Shown piece after piece: positions 52,214 to 63,910 of a DNA stretch of 64,000 bases; the stretch's first letter is position 1; every line of letters begins with the position of its first letter. The stretch covers positions 9,640,501-9,704,500 of the forward strand of contig NC_079321.1 in assembly GCF_029931775.1 (NCBI RefSeq), given 5' to 3'. The DNA is from Euleptes europaea. Taxonomy: Eukaryota > Chordata > Lepidosauria > Squamata > Sphaerodactylidae. The notes under the pieces are model-generated. The model saw nothing but the letters and a program-made list of their open reading frames with translations, did no database searches and had not been told where the DNA came from. The position numbers were made by a program, and so were the translations under genes.

Positions 52214-55037
52214 ATGGATTGGATGGATCCTATTTCTGTGTTGTTCCTCTTTGCCCTTACGCTTGCATTCCTTTGGATAACGAGCAACTTTTGGAATAGC
52301 AGTAGCCAAAAGTTTCCACCAGGACCAAAACAATTACCATTCATTGGAAACCTCCACCAAATGGATCCGAAGAGGCCTCACCTGACCATGTTAAAGGTAA
52401 CTTTCTTGTTGGTTTTGTTCTAGATCCCTGTTTTTATATGCCGACTTTCTCTACCACTTAAGGCAGAATCAAACCGGCTTACAATCGCCTTCCCTTCCCC
52501 TCCCCACAACAGACACCCTGTGAGGTGGGTGGGGCTGGGAGAGCTCTTAATAGAACTGTGACTAGCCCAAGGTCACCCAGCTAGCTGCATGTGGAGGAGT
52601 GGGGAAACCAGATTAGCGTCCGCCACTCATGTAGAGGAGTGGGGAATCAAACCCAGTTCTCCAAATGAGACTCCACTGCTCCAAACCACCATTCTTAACC
52701 ACTACACCACGCTGGCCCTACACCAGCTGTTGAACAAAATCATCGACCTCTATCAAGTTAAACCAAGCAAAACATTCCTCAAAAAACATTCAGTCTAGAA
52801 GATAACAATTGGATCTATTCCTTGAGAGTCCATAATCCAGTTAAAAAGACTACATAATTTATGCTTGTTGTCCCAGAACGTATTCAAGACTGAGCTGGAG
52901 AAGGGGACCCAATGGATAATAATGAAAACATTGAAAGCTGGAAAAACTAGAACACGTAGAAAGCTGTAAGCAAAGCTGAGGTAGATCATGAAACAGTGGA
53001 TCAGGCAAGATCTTGAAAACCTAATGCTTTCTTATTACAACATGAAGAAATAGGGAGCAAGGCTAAGCAGGTCAACTCAGAATCTTACTCTGGTCAACTC
53101 AGTGCGGCTTAGTCTGTTTTTAGGATTGCCCTGACTGTGACTGAAATTAGATCTTCATTGTCATTCCCATAGGCAGGCCTTGAGGTGTAATTTTGGAGGC
53201 AGGAAAAACTGTTATGTTTATTACGCCAACAATTTCCTACAAGCAGAGATCCCTGCTCAGATGGTTGTTGTGGTGTTATGCCCCCCCAAAGTGGGGAGTG
53301 GGGGATAAGCTGAAAGAGTTTGAGAGAAACTGACTTGAAGCAATAGTTGCGGCAAAACATAAGCAACACTTAAAGAGATATCTACATTTTATTACTTGTT
53401 CTCTGAATATCATAATAGGATGAGGAATGGGTTGTGCATATTGATAAACCCGAACTGAAAATAAACCCAAAATTAGCAGTTTTAGCAATATTCAGGCTTT
53501 GGGTTTACTGAATGCCAAAACCAGGGGATCTCCCCAAAGCCAAATATGCGCTTCCCGAAAAAGCCGAATAATTATTTGGCTTTTTGGGGTTTGGCTATTC
53601 GCTTTTGCTCAGAGGCATGGCCCTGTGCTTTCTCCCATTTTTCTATCTTTTTTTAAAATGGTTTTGTTAGGGCTCCATAATTGGGTCCTTTTGAGATGGG
53701 GATCATATAATCGGAGCCAACGTGGGCTGACCAACCTTTCAGTGGGTTGATATGGATCAAGCATAAGGGTTTTTAAAAGACAGGGCTCACCAAGTCCCAT
53801 CCGAAGGGATATACCCTCCAACTAAAAAGAGCCAGCTTCAACAGCTGCTGATCACCAGGCTTCCAAAGGAGATTTCTTCATCCACATGGATGAGCAAACT
53901 CCTTAAGACAGCCCCGGTGGTCGAGACTTTGGCTGTCTCCAATATCACCACCATCACCCCCCATGAAAACCTGCTTTCCAAAAGAAGGTCGCCCGGAGTA
54001 GAGGCTTTGTTTCCCCACACTGTGACCATCTCTTGAAATCAGATTTTTTATGACAACAATAAAGGACTGTTCACAGGATGTCATTTTCCAGCAAAATAAA
54101 TGTTTTCCGTGCCATATTCTTCTTGCATTTAAGCCTTTTTTCTCCATTTGCAAGCTGATTTGCATGGACATCATGCTATGTGCCCCAGATATGAAGGCAG
54201 CCCCCAGACTTTGAGGCACCAGCCTGCCAATCGGCTCTTTCTGCCAGTCCTTGGCAATGCTGAACTTCTGAACCTGAAAACTGATGGACAGCTCAGCTAA
54301 CAAATGCCTGGAGGATGGAGGAGACCCATATGCGGGCCCATAAAATTGCCCCCGTTCCAAAGTTCACCAAACGTCAGTGACCATCTAATGAGAGTCCCTT
54401 GCAGCCATGCTGCAAATTTGGTGACTCTGCCTCCAAAAAATGCCCCCACAGGAGCTTCGGAAAAAATCCACATAGACATAATGGACCCAAACTTTTCCAG
54501 GAACCCAATAATAAGCCAAATATTGATATTTACTGGTATGGCTATTTGGCTTTTTCTGGGTTTACTGGGGGGGGGGGGAACGGGCCCAATAAACCTGAAC
54601 CTGAAATGTACCTGATTTTTTTTTGGCACAACCTTAATCAGGAACCCAGTGGTTTTGTTTTCAAAATCTATTAAAGTAGTATAAAGAAATCTTAACCTAT
54701 TGTGGGCTTTGTCTGTTAAATTCTAACTGCTGCACAACAGTTGGGAACCCAGAAATCTCTTTGTGTATTTGCGTGTATTAAAGAGGGGGAAAGTGTCATG
54801 TCCTAATGATTTATGTGTCAGAGCAGGAGTGGGTAAATTCTAGGGTTGCCAGATGCCTGGAGAAAAATGTCTTGTTCCTTAATAGAGGCTTAATAGGATC
54901 TTATTCACCCCCATGCGGATAAAAGCTTCAATGATGCATGTCCACAAATAAACCATCCCAAAATGTCCAGGAATTTCCCAACTCAGGGTTTGCAACCCTA
55001 GCCTCTATTAAAGGGACAAGGAATTTTTGGCATTTTC

Positions 55038-55078
<41 letters not shown>

Positions 55079-58000
55079 CTTATCTGTGCATGCATATATA
55101 TTTAGTTGACAAACCTTCATCAGGAATGTCTAGTATTTTTGCTGACACCATCTGGCAACCCTAGATGGAAGATTAGAAAAGATATTCCTCATTTTCCTTT
55201 TATTACATTTCAGTTCTCTAAACAGTTCGGCCCTGTCTTCAGCCTACAACTGGGATTGCAGAAAATGGTCGTTCTGACAGGCTATGAGACTGTAAAGGAG
55301 GCTTTGGTGAACCAGGCAGATGCCTTTGCGGAAAGACCCAAGATCCCAATATTTGAAGACTATCAACATGGCCACGGTGAGGTCATTCCTTCTGAAGATT
55401 AGCTGGTCTTGCTTGCATATGCAGAACTCATTTCTAAGGAGCGCGTGTTCCAAAAATTACCCAAGGAGATATGCAAAGTAGAGTTTCCCAGTCTATAGAA
55501 CTAGGCTGGCTGAAACAGCTTCGATACAAGCACTTATTTCCCCCACCCTCCATCCTCAAGGGCCAAGAACCACCACAAGGAATTGAGGTCAGGGAAATAG
55601 CATAAGGGAAAGATTTCAAAAAAGGGGGCACAAAAATAGTCATTTGAGGAGTTCCCCCATGCAGCTTCCTCATTTTCTCTGTATGACAAAACATTCAGAA
55701 TTATTGTAATTTCAGCGGTGCCCTTACAGTTCACGGCCTCTAGCACAGACTAGCTCCATCTCATCAGATTTCAGAAGGTACGCAGGGTCTGCCCTGGTTA
55801 GTACTTGGATCAGAGACTACCAAGTAGAGTTGACAGTAGGGTTGCCAACCTCCAGGTAGTCGCTGGAGATCTCCTGCTATTACAATTGATTTCATGCTGA
55901 TAGAGATCAGTTCACCTGGAGAAAATGGTCACTTTGGCAATTTGACTCTATGGCATTGAAGTCCCTCCCATCTCCAAACCCTACCCTCAGGCTCCACCCC
56001 AAAAATCTCCCGCTGGCAGCAAAGAGGGACCTGGCAGGTAGTTGCCAGGTCCCTCTTCACCCTACCACCAAGGCAGTCCAGTATTGCTAAGCAGAGGAAG
56101 GTAATGGCACCTCTGTGAGAGGTGAGAATATCTGCCATATATCTCAGAATCAGTTCTAATTCTGAGAGATCTGGCAACACTAGTGGGGTGACCATTCTTG
56201 GATAAGTGGATGGGAGGTGGCTCAGCTCTCAGGGACAAACAGTGGAAACCCAGTAAACATTTCTTTATTGCCTACATTTCTGTACTGCTTTCCCGCTTTG
56301 CTTAAAATAGTTTACAAGAAAACAAGAAACTTATATCTCCCCCGCCCTCATTCCTAATATAACCCATTGGTAGTTGAGTGTTTTAGGTTCTACAGTCAGG
56401 ATGATGGGTCTTCAGTAGTCCAAGAGCCAAATTCTGAGGAACCAGGTGCTTTCCTGCATCTCAATGTATCCTATTTCTGAACAATGTTGAGTGGGGCAAA
56501 ATTAGAGCCCCAAGCTCTGGTATCACCAGAGGCAAAGTTGACTCTTGACAGTCTCCATGGGTTCATCTCCAAATTTCTTCTATGAAAGTAAATGGGTGCC
56601 ATCAGAACTAAGCAATGGCCATGTGTTGCAGTGAAAAAAACTGGTCACCACCCTTAATAGGTGACTCACAGATACTTTGCTTCCATTCCCCCGTGGCCAT
56701 TACATGTTTGGTTCCATTACATGTTTGGACCCCTTGTCACATAACACACTATCTGTGATTATTAATTAATTCATTAATTTAATGTATATCCTTCCCCAAC
56801 CAAGGATGGGCTCAGGGCAGCTCATATCCAGTATAAACACAACAATTAAATAATCACTGTTTCTTTAATTCCTTCTTTTGTGAGCAGTTCCCTGTTGTTC
56901 AATTCAGATCTTAGGACAATCATATGAAAGGTATTCCATTATATAGTTTCCATGGTCGTGTTTCTCCCCAGGGGTTGTTTTTTCTAACGGTGAGGAATGG
57001 AAAGTGATGCGCCGGTTTACGTTAACCACGTTACGGGACTACGGAATGGGCAAGAAGACCATAGAAGACAGAATTGTTGAGGAGTGCTGTTTCCTGATAC
57101 AGAAGTTTGAATCCTTCGATGGTGAGTCGGCATTTCCATCTTTGCATTTCAGAGGCATCAAAATACCAGAGCCATCCTGCGACGTGGTCCAGTCCAGAAT
57201 TCCCCCTCTGCAAACTACAGCTCATTCTGTGTAACCATAGAATGGATAAAAATGCTACCCACGCATATGCAAACTAATGCACAAGTCACATTAGATGCTC
57301 ATGCTCCTTCCATTCTGTAATGTGTTCATTTTAATGGGGGTTTTTTTTTGGTCTAGGAAAACCGTTTGAGACAACTTCAAACATAAATGCTGCCGTTTCC
57401 AACATTATAGTGTCCATATTATTTGGCAAGAGATATGAATATGAAGATCCCAAGTTTATAAGATTAGTGCACATGATCAGTGAAAACACCCGGCTTGTAG
57501 GAAGTCCCTCAGTCCAGGTAACCTATTAAATTCTGGTTTTAAAATGGTTGAAATTTCAGTACAAGCAGTAGAGGCAGTCCTGTGTGTATATTCATGCCTA
57601 TAAAGAATCACTGCAGAAATGCAAGACTTCATGGCTGGCGCAGATCTTGTTCTGAGAAACCTGCAACTTGTTTGAGATGTTTAGGTCAATATATAGGACA
57701 GTCCATTCAAAACGCGGCCACTTTTAAGGTTGTCAGGTCTGTGGGCAACTCTTCTTTCCTTTTCCTCCCTAAACTATGATGGTAGAAAAATAACAAAAAG
57801 TGACGGTGTCACACACAGGGTGATGTCACTTCTGATTTTGCCTGGAAATGATGTCACAGCATATACAATGCCAGCAACCCACCTATGTCCTCACCCCCTA
57901 ATCTTCCAGTGGTTGAACAGCCTGGCAACCCTAATAACTAGGCAACTGGTAGGAGGGTTTGGGTGGTACTGAGTCATGAGAGATTAAAAAAAAAAAGCTT

Positions 58001-61000
58001 TGATATTTCTGCCTCACCAGTAGGATTTGGGATTTTCTTAATCAATTCCTTTCTCATACGTTAATCTTTTAGCTGTACAACATATTTCCTGCTCTGGGTT
58101 TCCTTTCTGGTGATCGCAAGACTGTCATTCGTAACAGGGATGAATTCTTCGCCTTCATCCAGGCCACCATCACAGAACACCTCCAAGAACTGGATGTGAA
58201 TGACCAGAGGAGCTTTATTGATGCTTATCTAGTCCGACAGCAAGAGGTAACAGAGTCTTTTAAAACATGCAGACAATCAGAGGTGAACTTTTCTCACTCA
58301 TGTGAATGCATGGGCAGCTGGCAAGGAATCTAGCTTCAGGGAGGGGGAAAGACCCCATGAAACTGGCTGGGATTTCTCAATCGTCAACCCACTAATGTAT
58401 TACAGGACCTATCTCTATAGACACTTTTTAAAAAAAAATAAAAGTTGAGAATTCAGAGGAACTAACAGGTCATGGCCACAGCTTGTTATATACAACATTA
58501 TTGTGCTATGAGATAATATCATTTATCCATCTTTTTTTAGACAAGCCCTCCAGGGGTGTGGTGTGGGGGGACAGAGGCAAGGAAAATGGTGCTAATGTGG
58601 ACAGTAAAAACCTGTGTATTACAGGGTTGCAAACTCCATCATAATCTAGACCATTGTGGGCTGTCTTTCACTGTAGGGTGTAGAGTTGCAAGGTCTGAGT
58701 TGCGAAATTCCTGGAGATTTTGAGGTGCAACCTGAGGAGGGCAGGGTTTGGGGAGAGGAGGGACCTCAGAGGGACCTCAGGGGAAAATGCCCGGAAGATG
58801 GAACAGGCACGTTCCTCTTTATCTGCCTGATTCATTGAGAAGAGGGTTGCCAGGTCCCTCTTTTCCTCCGGAAGTGCCGCCTTGTGAGGGGCCTTTACCT
58901 CTTCGTTTGAGTGGTAAAGCAGTCCTCAAACTAAGAGGTAAAGGCCCCTCGCAAGGCGGAACCTCTGGTTCTAAACCAGAAGTACCACGCGCGGTATGCA
59001 CGCATGTATGCATGTTTGCCCACTGACCCTCAGGTGGTCGGCGGGCAGAGGGGTCAATTGCCGTGGGTTTGCCCGCCACCAGCGGGCACCTGGCAACCCT
59101 AATTGAGAACCTCTACATTAGAATATTTTGGTGTACCTGATTTTCATCTAGGGTCGAGGGAATGTTGAGAAGATCGATCTGGGCTTTCCATCCCCATCAA
59201 TGTTGTGAAATCCTCAGGGCCCTCTTGCTATTTATTTTGCATTCTATTCTATTTATTTCATATAAATCATTTCTTTCTTCTTACCCCCCTAGGAGAAGAA
59301 CAAGAACCAGGTCAACGGATTTTTCCATAATGAAAGCCTAATTGGTGTTGTTAATGATTTATTTGGTGCTGGCACGGAGACAACTTCGACTACCTTGCGT
59401 TGGGGCTTGTTGCTGATGATGAAGTATCCTGAAATTCAGAGTGAGCACTTTCCATTGGTTGGTTTCCAGTATTCCAGGATATATGGATCCCAGTTACACA
59501 TAGTGTCAAGAACGGACAGAAAACTGAGGTTCCTGTTGGGTGTGACCTGAATGAGGGAAAACAGGAAGCACCAGAGAGTTATACTTCCTGTTTTACCCAG
59601 GTGGGGTAATGATAACAACAGAAAGGGTGCGTAGAATTCTGTTTCTAATGCATCCGCCATGCCTTTCCCCAAGACTCCTATTATGTTTAGAGTGTGACTG
59701 TTCATTCTCAATCTCTCAGCACCAAACTAGATGTTACAGTGGGCACAGAGAAGATGCAGGACATTTTTAAAAATGCCAAGAGGGCCCATGGCAAAGGGGG
59801 ATCTGGTGATCCTGTTTCCCCTGCTTATGCCTTTTCAAGGACCAAAACCTCAATTTTGCGGGGAGTTATCACACCATTTTTAAAAGGCCAAAATCTTTTC
59901 TAAAATGGCATCGTGTGTTCTGGGGTTGTTGTTTTCTCTCTGTATGTAGGGTTACCAGATCCCCTCAGCAATCAACGAGGGGTGCGGGGTAAACTTACGG
60001 GGGAGGGTCCTCAGCAGGAATCAGCTACCATCTCTTCCAACATGCAGCTGTGTGCAGATGGTTAAGCCCCAGAATTTTCCCCAAATGCCAGAGCTACCCC
60101 AGCGCCCCCCAGCAATGCGCTAATATCACTACTGAGCTCATGTCACTTCCAGGTACTGCTGACACCCCACCCCACCCCTGTTTTGGAACCATTTCTCCCC
60201 CCCCTCCGCTAGCCAACTGACTCGTGGTAGGAAGCTCCTGCTGGGGAAGGGAGACTAGCAACCCTTGCTTTGTGTTAAATAAAAACTAAAAACCTCCATT
60301 GAAACATACCTTCAATTTAAAATTTGTTTCCTTTCATTTTTTAAAAAGTAAAGGTAGTCCCCTGTGCAGACACCGGGACATTACTGACCCATAGGGTGAC
60401 ATCACATCACAACGTTTACTATGTTTACGTGGTGGTTTGCCAGTATATTTACGACATCATTCAAAACCAGAAACAGAAATTTATCTTAGTGGGAATAAAC
60501 GTTCTGCTTTCTCAGAGAAAGTGCAAGAAGAAATAACAAAGGTAATCGGGTCCGCTCAGCCACGAATTGAACACCGAGCAAAACTGCCATACACAGATGC
60601 TGTGATTCATGAAGTTCAGAGGTTTGCAAATATTCTCCCAACTAATGTGCCACATGCCACCAGTGCGGATGTCACTCTTGGAGGCTACTTCATACCAAAG
60701 GTGATTGTTCTTAGCTTTACAGTCATTTCTCAATTGAATATGGAAATCTGCCCTGTTTTTGCAACCACCATTTACCTCTGTGGAATATCCGATTCAATTA
60801 ATGAAGTTCCTCTGTGTCCCATAGATTTATCTTTCTGGAAGGGCAGAATTGTGCCTCACTTTGCTTGAATTGTGCTTGAACGTTTCAAACTGTCCATCCA
60901 AGTCCATTTTTTACTTTGATTTCCTCGCACTTGAATTTTCACATAACTCAAGTATGTGGGATGGCATTTTTTTTGCCTGGAGGATAGCTAATGTGCTTGA

Positions 61001-61665
61001 TGGGCCATCTTCATTTTCTTCAATAACATCTTGCTTTGACGTTGCAGGGAACTTATATTATCCCATTACTATATTCTGTGCTTTATGATGAATCTCAGTG
61101 GGAAAAACCACTTCAGTTCTATCCGGAGCATTTCCTTGATTCCAGAGGAAAGTTTTTCAAGAGAGATGCCTTCATGCCTTTCTCAGCAGGTAACTCCTTT
61201 TCAATACATCATTGTGGGTTTAATTGATGGATCAAGTACCCAAGTCCATTGACTTGGAAGAACACCATCCCAGCTGGCCACTTCTTATGTATTCTTTCCA
61301 GATTAGCTTTATTCCTCAGCACTGTTAATCACTGGGTTGCTATGAACTTCAGCCTGCCTTCATGTTTACTTTTTCCTGTCTTATGTTTGAATTCTTTTGG
61401 GCATCATTCCATGGAGAAAATGATAGAAGTATGAGTTCAATAAACAGGGCTCCCCTTCCCCGTCTGCATTGTCACAGGTCGGCGAATGTGTGCTGGGGAG
61501 ACCCTTGCCAAAATGGAGCTCTTCCTCTTCTTTGTGAGTCTCCTGCAGAGATTCACTTTCCAGCCAGCCCCTGGGACGTCTAAAGAAGACCTGGACCTCA
61601 CCCCTGCAGTTGGGTTTACTACACCTCCAGTGACCTACAGTATCTGTGCTTTGCCACGTTCTTAA
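52214..61665 (+). CDS. CYP2K-like: CYP2 family cytochrome P450, CYP2K-like, gene C (complete, 9 exons)
   Basis: Predicted 497-residue microsomal mono-oxygenase. Exons: 52214-52396, 55214-55376, 56972-57121, 57357-57517, 58073-58246, 59293-59440, 60516-60700, 61048-61189, 61478-61665. Every exon equals its gene B counterpart in length and phase, and all introns are GT-AG. The anchor is [20 protein letters not shown] and the hinge is PPGP. Motifs are [27 protein letters not shown] and FSAGRRMCAG. It differs most from A and B in exon 2 ([12 protein letters not shown] and the [11 protein letters not shown] end) and in exon 4, areas that include substrate-recognition sites in CYP2 enzymes, so its specificity may differ (inference). 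Exon 7 lacks the BovB fragment found next to exon 7 of A and B, making C the outgroup of the three. Confidence 0.93.
52429..52718 (-). repeat. tRNA-derived SINE, family B
   Basis: Near full length in intron 1 of gene C, from tatatgccgactttctctac to ccactacaccacgctgg. Confidence 0.8.
52720..53428. other. Intron 1 of gene C, unassigned
   Basis: Short frames and no exon-like block. It may hold old repeat debris that I cannot place. Confidence 0.4.
53429..54634. mobile_element. Probable hAT element with unexplained interior
   Basis: The ends gggttgtgc and gcacaacct are inverted repeats. Subterminal aaacccgaactgaaaataaa / ccaataaacctgaacctgaa resemble each other, as in related elements at 4253 and 62757. 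About 500 bp in the middle (53790-54300) has ordinary composition and a 160-codon minus-strand frame. No clear target duplication. Confidence 0.55.
55039..55080. repeat. (TG)n microsatellite
   Basis: About 17 tg units, then gcgcgc, ~135 bp before exon 2 of gene C. Confidence 0.9.
55837..56066 (+). repeat. TAGGGTTGCCA MITE with inverted duplication of its right end
   Basis: The element reaches gagggacctggca, then gttgccaggtccctcttcac follows as an inverted copy of its last ~25 bp. Confidence 0.75.
56070..56960. other. Intron 2 of gene C, nothing recognised
   Basis: AT-rich, with an aattaattcattaattt tract at about 56762. No repeat ends seen. Confidence 0.4.
58842..59101. mobile_element. 260-bp non-autonomous hAT element with strong internal hairpin
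   Basis: Ends agggttgccaggt / acctggcaaccct; the perfect 8-bp duplication attgagaa lies at 58834-58841 and 59102-59109. Introns 5 of gene B (about 31580) and of the orphan segment (about 43275) are empty at this site. The inner arms ccgccttgtgaggggc and gcccctcgcaaggcgg pair, and the hairpin continues (cctttacctctt / aagaggtaaagg). Confidence 0.9.
60348..60447 (-). repeat. tRNA-derived SINE, family C, 3' part
   Basis: aaggtagtcccctgtgcag to gtggtttgccagta. The same truncated copy begins at 45108, showing common origin of the two segments. Confidence 0.7.
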
Positions 61666-62058
61666 CATCCAACCATGCTTAGCTTCCCTGTGCACACCAC
61701 CTTCTTCTTTTGCACCTCTTTGCCTGAAAAGGACATTTCAGACTCAACGGAAATAGACTGTCACAAACTTTCAGCCTGCAGAAACACAATGGAGTGTTTC
61801 TGCAGGCTACAGGATTCACTCCCAGAGAGCATCAGACTGGCTTAATGGAATGGTCAGATAGAAACATGGGGAACATTCATTTAGCAGCTTGGCTTGCAAT
61901 CGCATTTCTGCTTGGCCACCAGCTCAAAGGTGACATCTCTGTCTTCCTTCTTTCCATCTTTATCATTGGCAAATTCATGACCCTTCTAATAGTTTATGTT
62001 CCTGTAATTATGATGATCAAACACTGTGAATATTGAAGCTGTTATCTAGGTTGGTCAC

Positions 62059-62064
62059 AATAAA
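62059..62064 (+). terminator. Polyadenylation signal AATAAA, gene C
   Basis: It is 394 bp after the stop, in a block conserved with the gene A 3' end (14429). Confidence 0.7.
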
Positions 62065-62445
62065 AAGCAATTCTTCACTATATGGCTTTAGCTTTGCTTT
62101 CCTGCCTTTCATTTGATGCTAGTAAAGTAGTTGACATAGGTTTATGTGGCTACTATCATGCCAGCCCTTTACTAATTTCAAGGAACAATTTAGGACTTCC
62201 ATTAAAAAGGAGAAAGTTGGGCATCATCTCCGTTAGGGTGGGCTCAATCTCACCAGACAACATCTCCCAGAACCATTAGGTAAATATTGAACAGCATGGA
62301 AGACAGAATATATGTCTCTATAGCCCCCCCCCCATATCCCAGACTCTATGGTCCCAATAGCAGCCCCCAGCATCACCTTCTAAAACCAGTTGTTCAAGTA
62401 ATAACAGAACCATCAGAGCGTAGAGCTCCCAGCACCCCTCTCAGG

Positions 62446-62752
62446 GAAGAAGAGTTTGTTTTTATATGCCAACTTCATCTTTTAAGGCGAATCAATCCAG
62501 TTTATAATCGCCTTTCCTTCCTCTTCCTACACCAAACACCTTGTGAGGTAGGTGAGGAGCTGACTAGGAAAGAGCTGTAAGTAGGCCAAGGTCACCCAGA
62601 TGGCTTCATGTGTACGAGTGGGGAAACCAACGGTTCACCAGATTAGCATCCGCCGCTAATTTGGAGGAGTGGGGAATCAAACCCAGTTCTCCAGATTAGA
62701 GTCCACCACTCCAAACCACCATGCTACACATTACACCATGTTACACAGATCT
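62446..62752 (-). repeat. tRNA-derived SINE, family B
   Basis: gaagaagagtttgtttttat through to the head near caccatgctacac. Confidence 0.75.
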
Positions 62753-62756
62753 AATG

Positions 62757-62925
62757 GGGAATATCCAAATCCAAATAGGTATTCAGGTTATTCGGGAAGC
62801 AGCTATCTGGCTTTGCCAAGATCCCCCTTTTTCCTATTCAGCTGAAATTAAACCTGGGAAAAGCCGAAACGGCTTATTTCTGGTTTATTTTTTGTGGGAA
62901 TTGGGAAGGCACAGCCCTACTCAAT
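62757..62925. mobile_element. hAT-like element, right part
   Basis: aatccaaat / ggttattcggga text as in 53429, and a right end ggcacagcccta. The left end is unclear, next to the SINE. Confidence 0.45.
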
Positions 62926-63061
62926 GGTATTGAAGGCTTCAGAAAGAATCAAGGGGTTCCACTTGCAATGTACTCAATGCAGCGTCAATTGTGGTGAAGA
63001 CCCAGAAGTGACATCAATATGTCAAGTGGCGTTCTCGGAACCCCCCCCCCCGCCCAATCTA

Positions 63062-63910
63062 CAGTGAGGGGAAAAGGTATTTGATTCCCTGCTAAATTTG
63101 CCCGTTTGCCCTCTGACGAAGAAATTACCAGTCCATAATTTTAATGGTAGGTTTATTGTAGCTGTGAGAGACAGAATAACAACAGGCAAAACCCCAGAAA
63201 CCCAGAAGACAAAAGTCAGAGATTGATGTGCATTATAATGAGTGAAATAAGTATTTGATCCCCTATCAACCAGCCAGGTTAGGGTTAGGGTTAGGGTTCT
63301 TCTGTCGACAGAAGCAATCAATCCATCAGATTCCAAACTAGCCACTATGACCAAGACCAAAGAGCTGTCCAAGGATGTCAGGGACAAGATTGTAGACCTG
63401 CACAAGGCTGGACTGGGCTACAAGACAGTTGCCAAGCAGCTTGGTGAGAAGGTGACAACCCTAACCCTAACTGTCAACCTCCCTCGGTCTGGGGCTCCAT
63501 GCAAGATCTCATCTCGTGGAGTTGCAATGATCATGAGAACGGTGATGAAGCAGCCCAGAACTACACGGGGGGAACTTGTGAATGATCTCAGGGCAGCTGG
63601 GACCATAGTCACCATGAAAACAGTTGGTAACACACTACGCCGTGAAGGACTGAGATCTTGCAGAGCCCGCAAGGTCCCCTTGCTCAAGACAGCACATGTA
63701 CAGGCCCGTCTGCAGTTTGCCAATGCACATCTGAATGACCCAGAGGAGAATTGGGTGAAAGTGTTGTGGTCAGATGAGACCAAAATTGAGCTCTTTGGCA
63801 TCAACTCAACTCGCCATGTTTGGAGGAGGAGGAATGCTGCCTATGACCCCCAAAACACCATCCCCACCGTCAAACATGGAGGGGGACATATTATGCTTTG
63901 GGGGTGTTGT
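63062..63910 (+). mobile_element. Tc1-like DNA transposon, broken, with telomere-like inserts
   Basis: A TA (63060-63061) precedes cagtgaggggaaaagg and the family's left end (aagtatttgatcccct). From ATG 63347 the frame reads MTKTKELSKDVRDKIVDLHK, later CKISSRGVAMIMR, NTLRREGL, LWSDETKIELFG (first catalytic D) and HIMLWGCC. It stays open to the window end, but after about 63905 the residues no longer fit transposase. Part of the N-terminal DNA-binding region is replaced by a short CCCTAA-derived stretch, so this copy should not encode a working transposase. Confidence 0.9.

Larger units (their letters stand above)
62140..63000 (-). mobile_element. L2-like LINE remnant, interrupted (62140-62445 and 62927-63000)
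   Basis: It matches 15000-15370 downstream of gene A (cagagcgtagagctcccagc, gaaagaatcaa(g/a)gggttcc). In gene A it is uninterrupted, so the SINE and hAT piece between the parts came later. Confidence 0.6.

Noticed and set aside
63277-63300. Chromosome end
   Set aside because: Only 3-4 TTAGGG units, inside a Tc1 element, with unique sequence on both sides.
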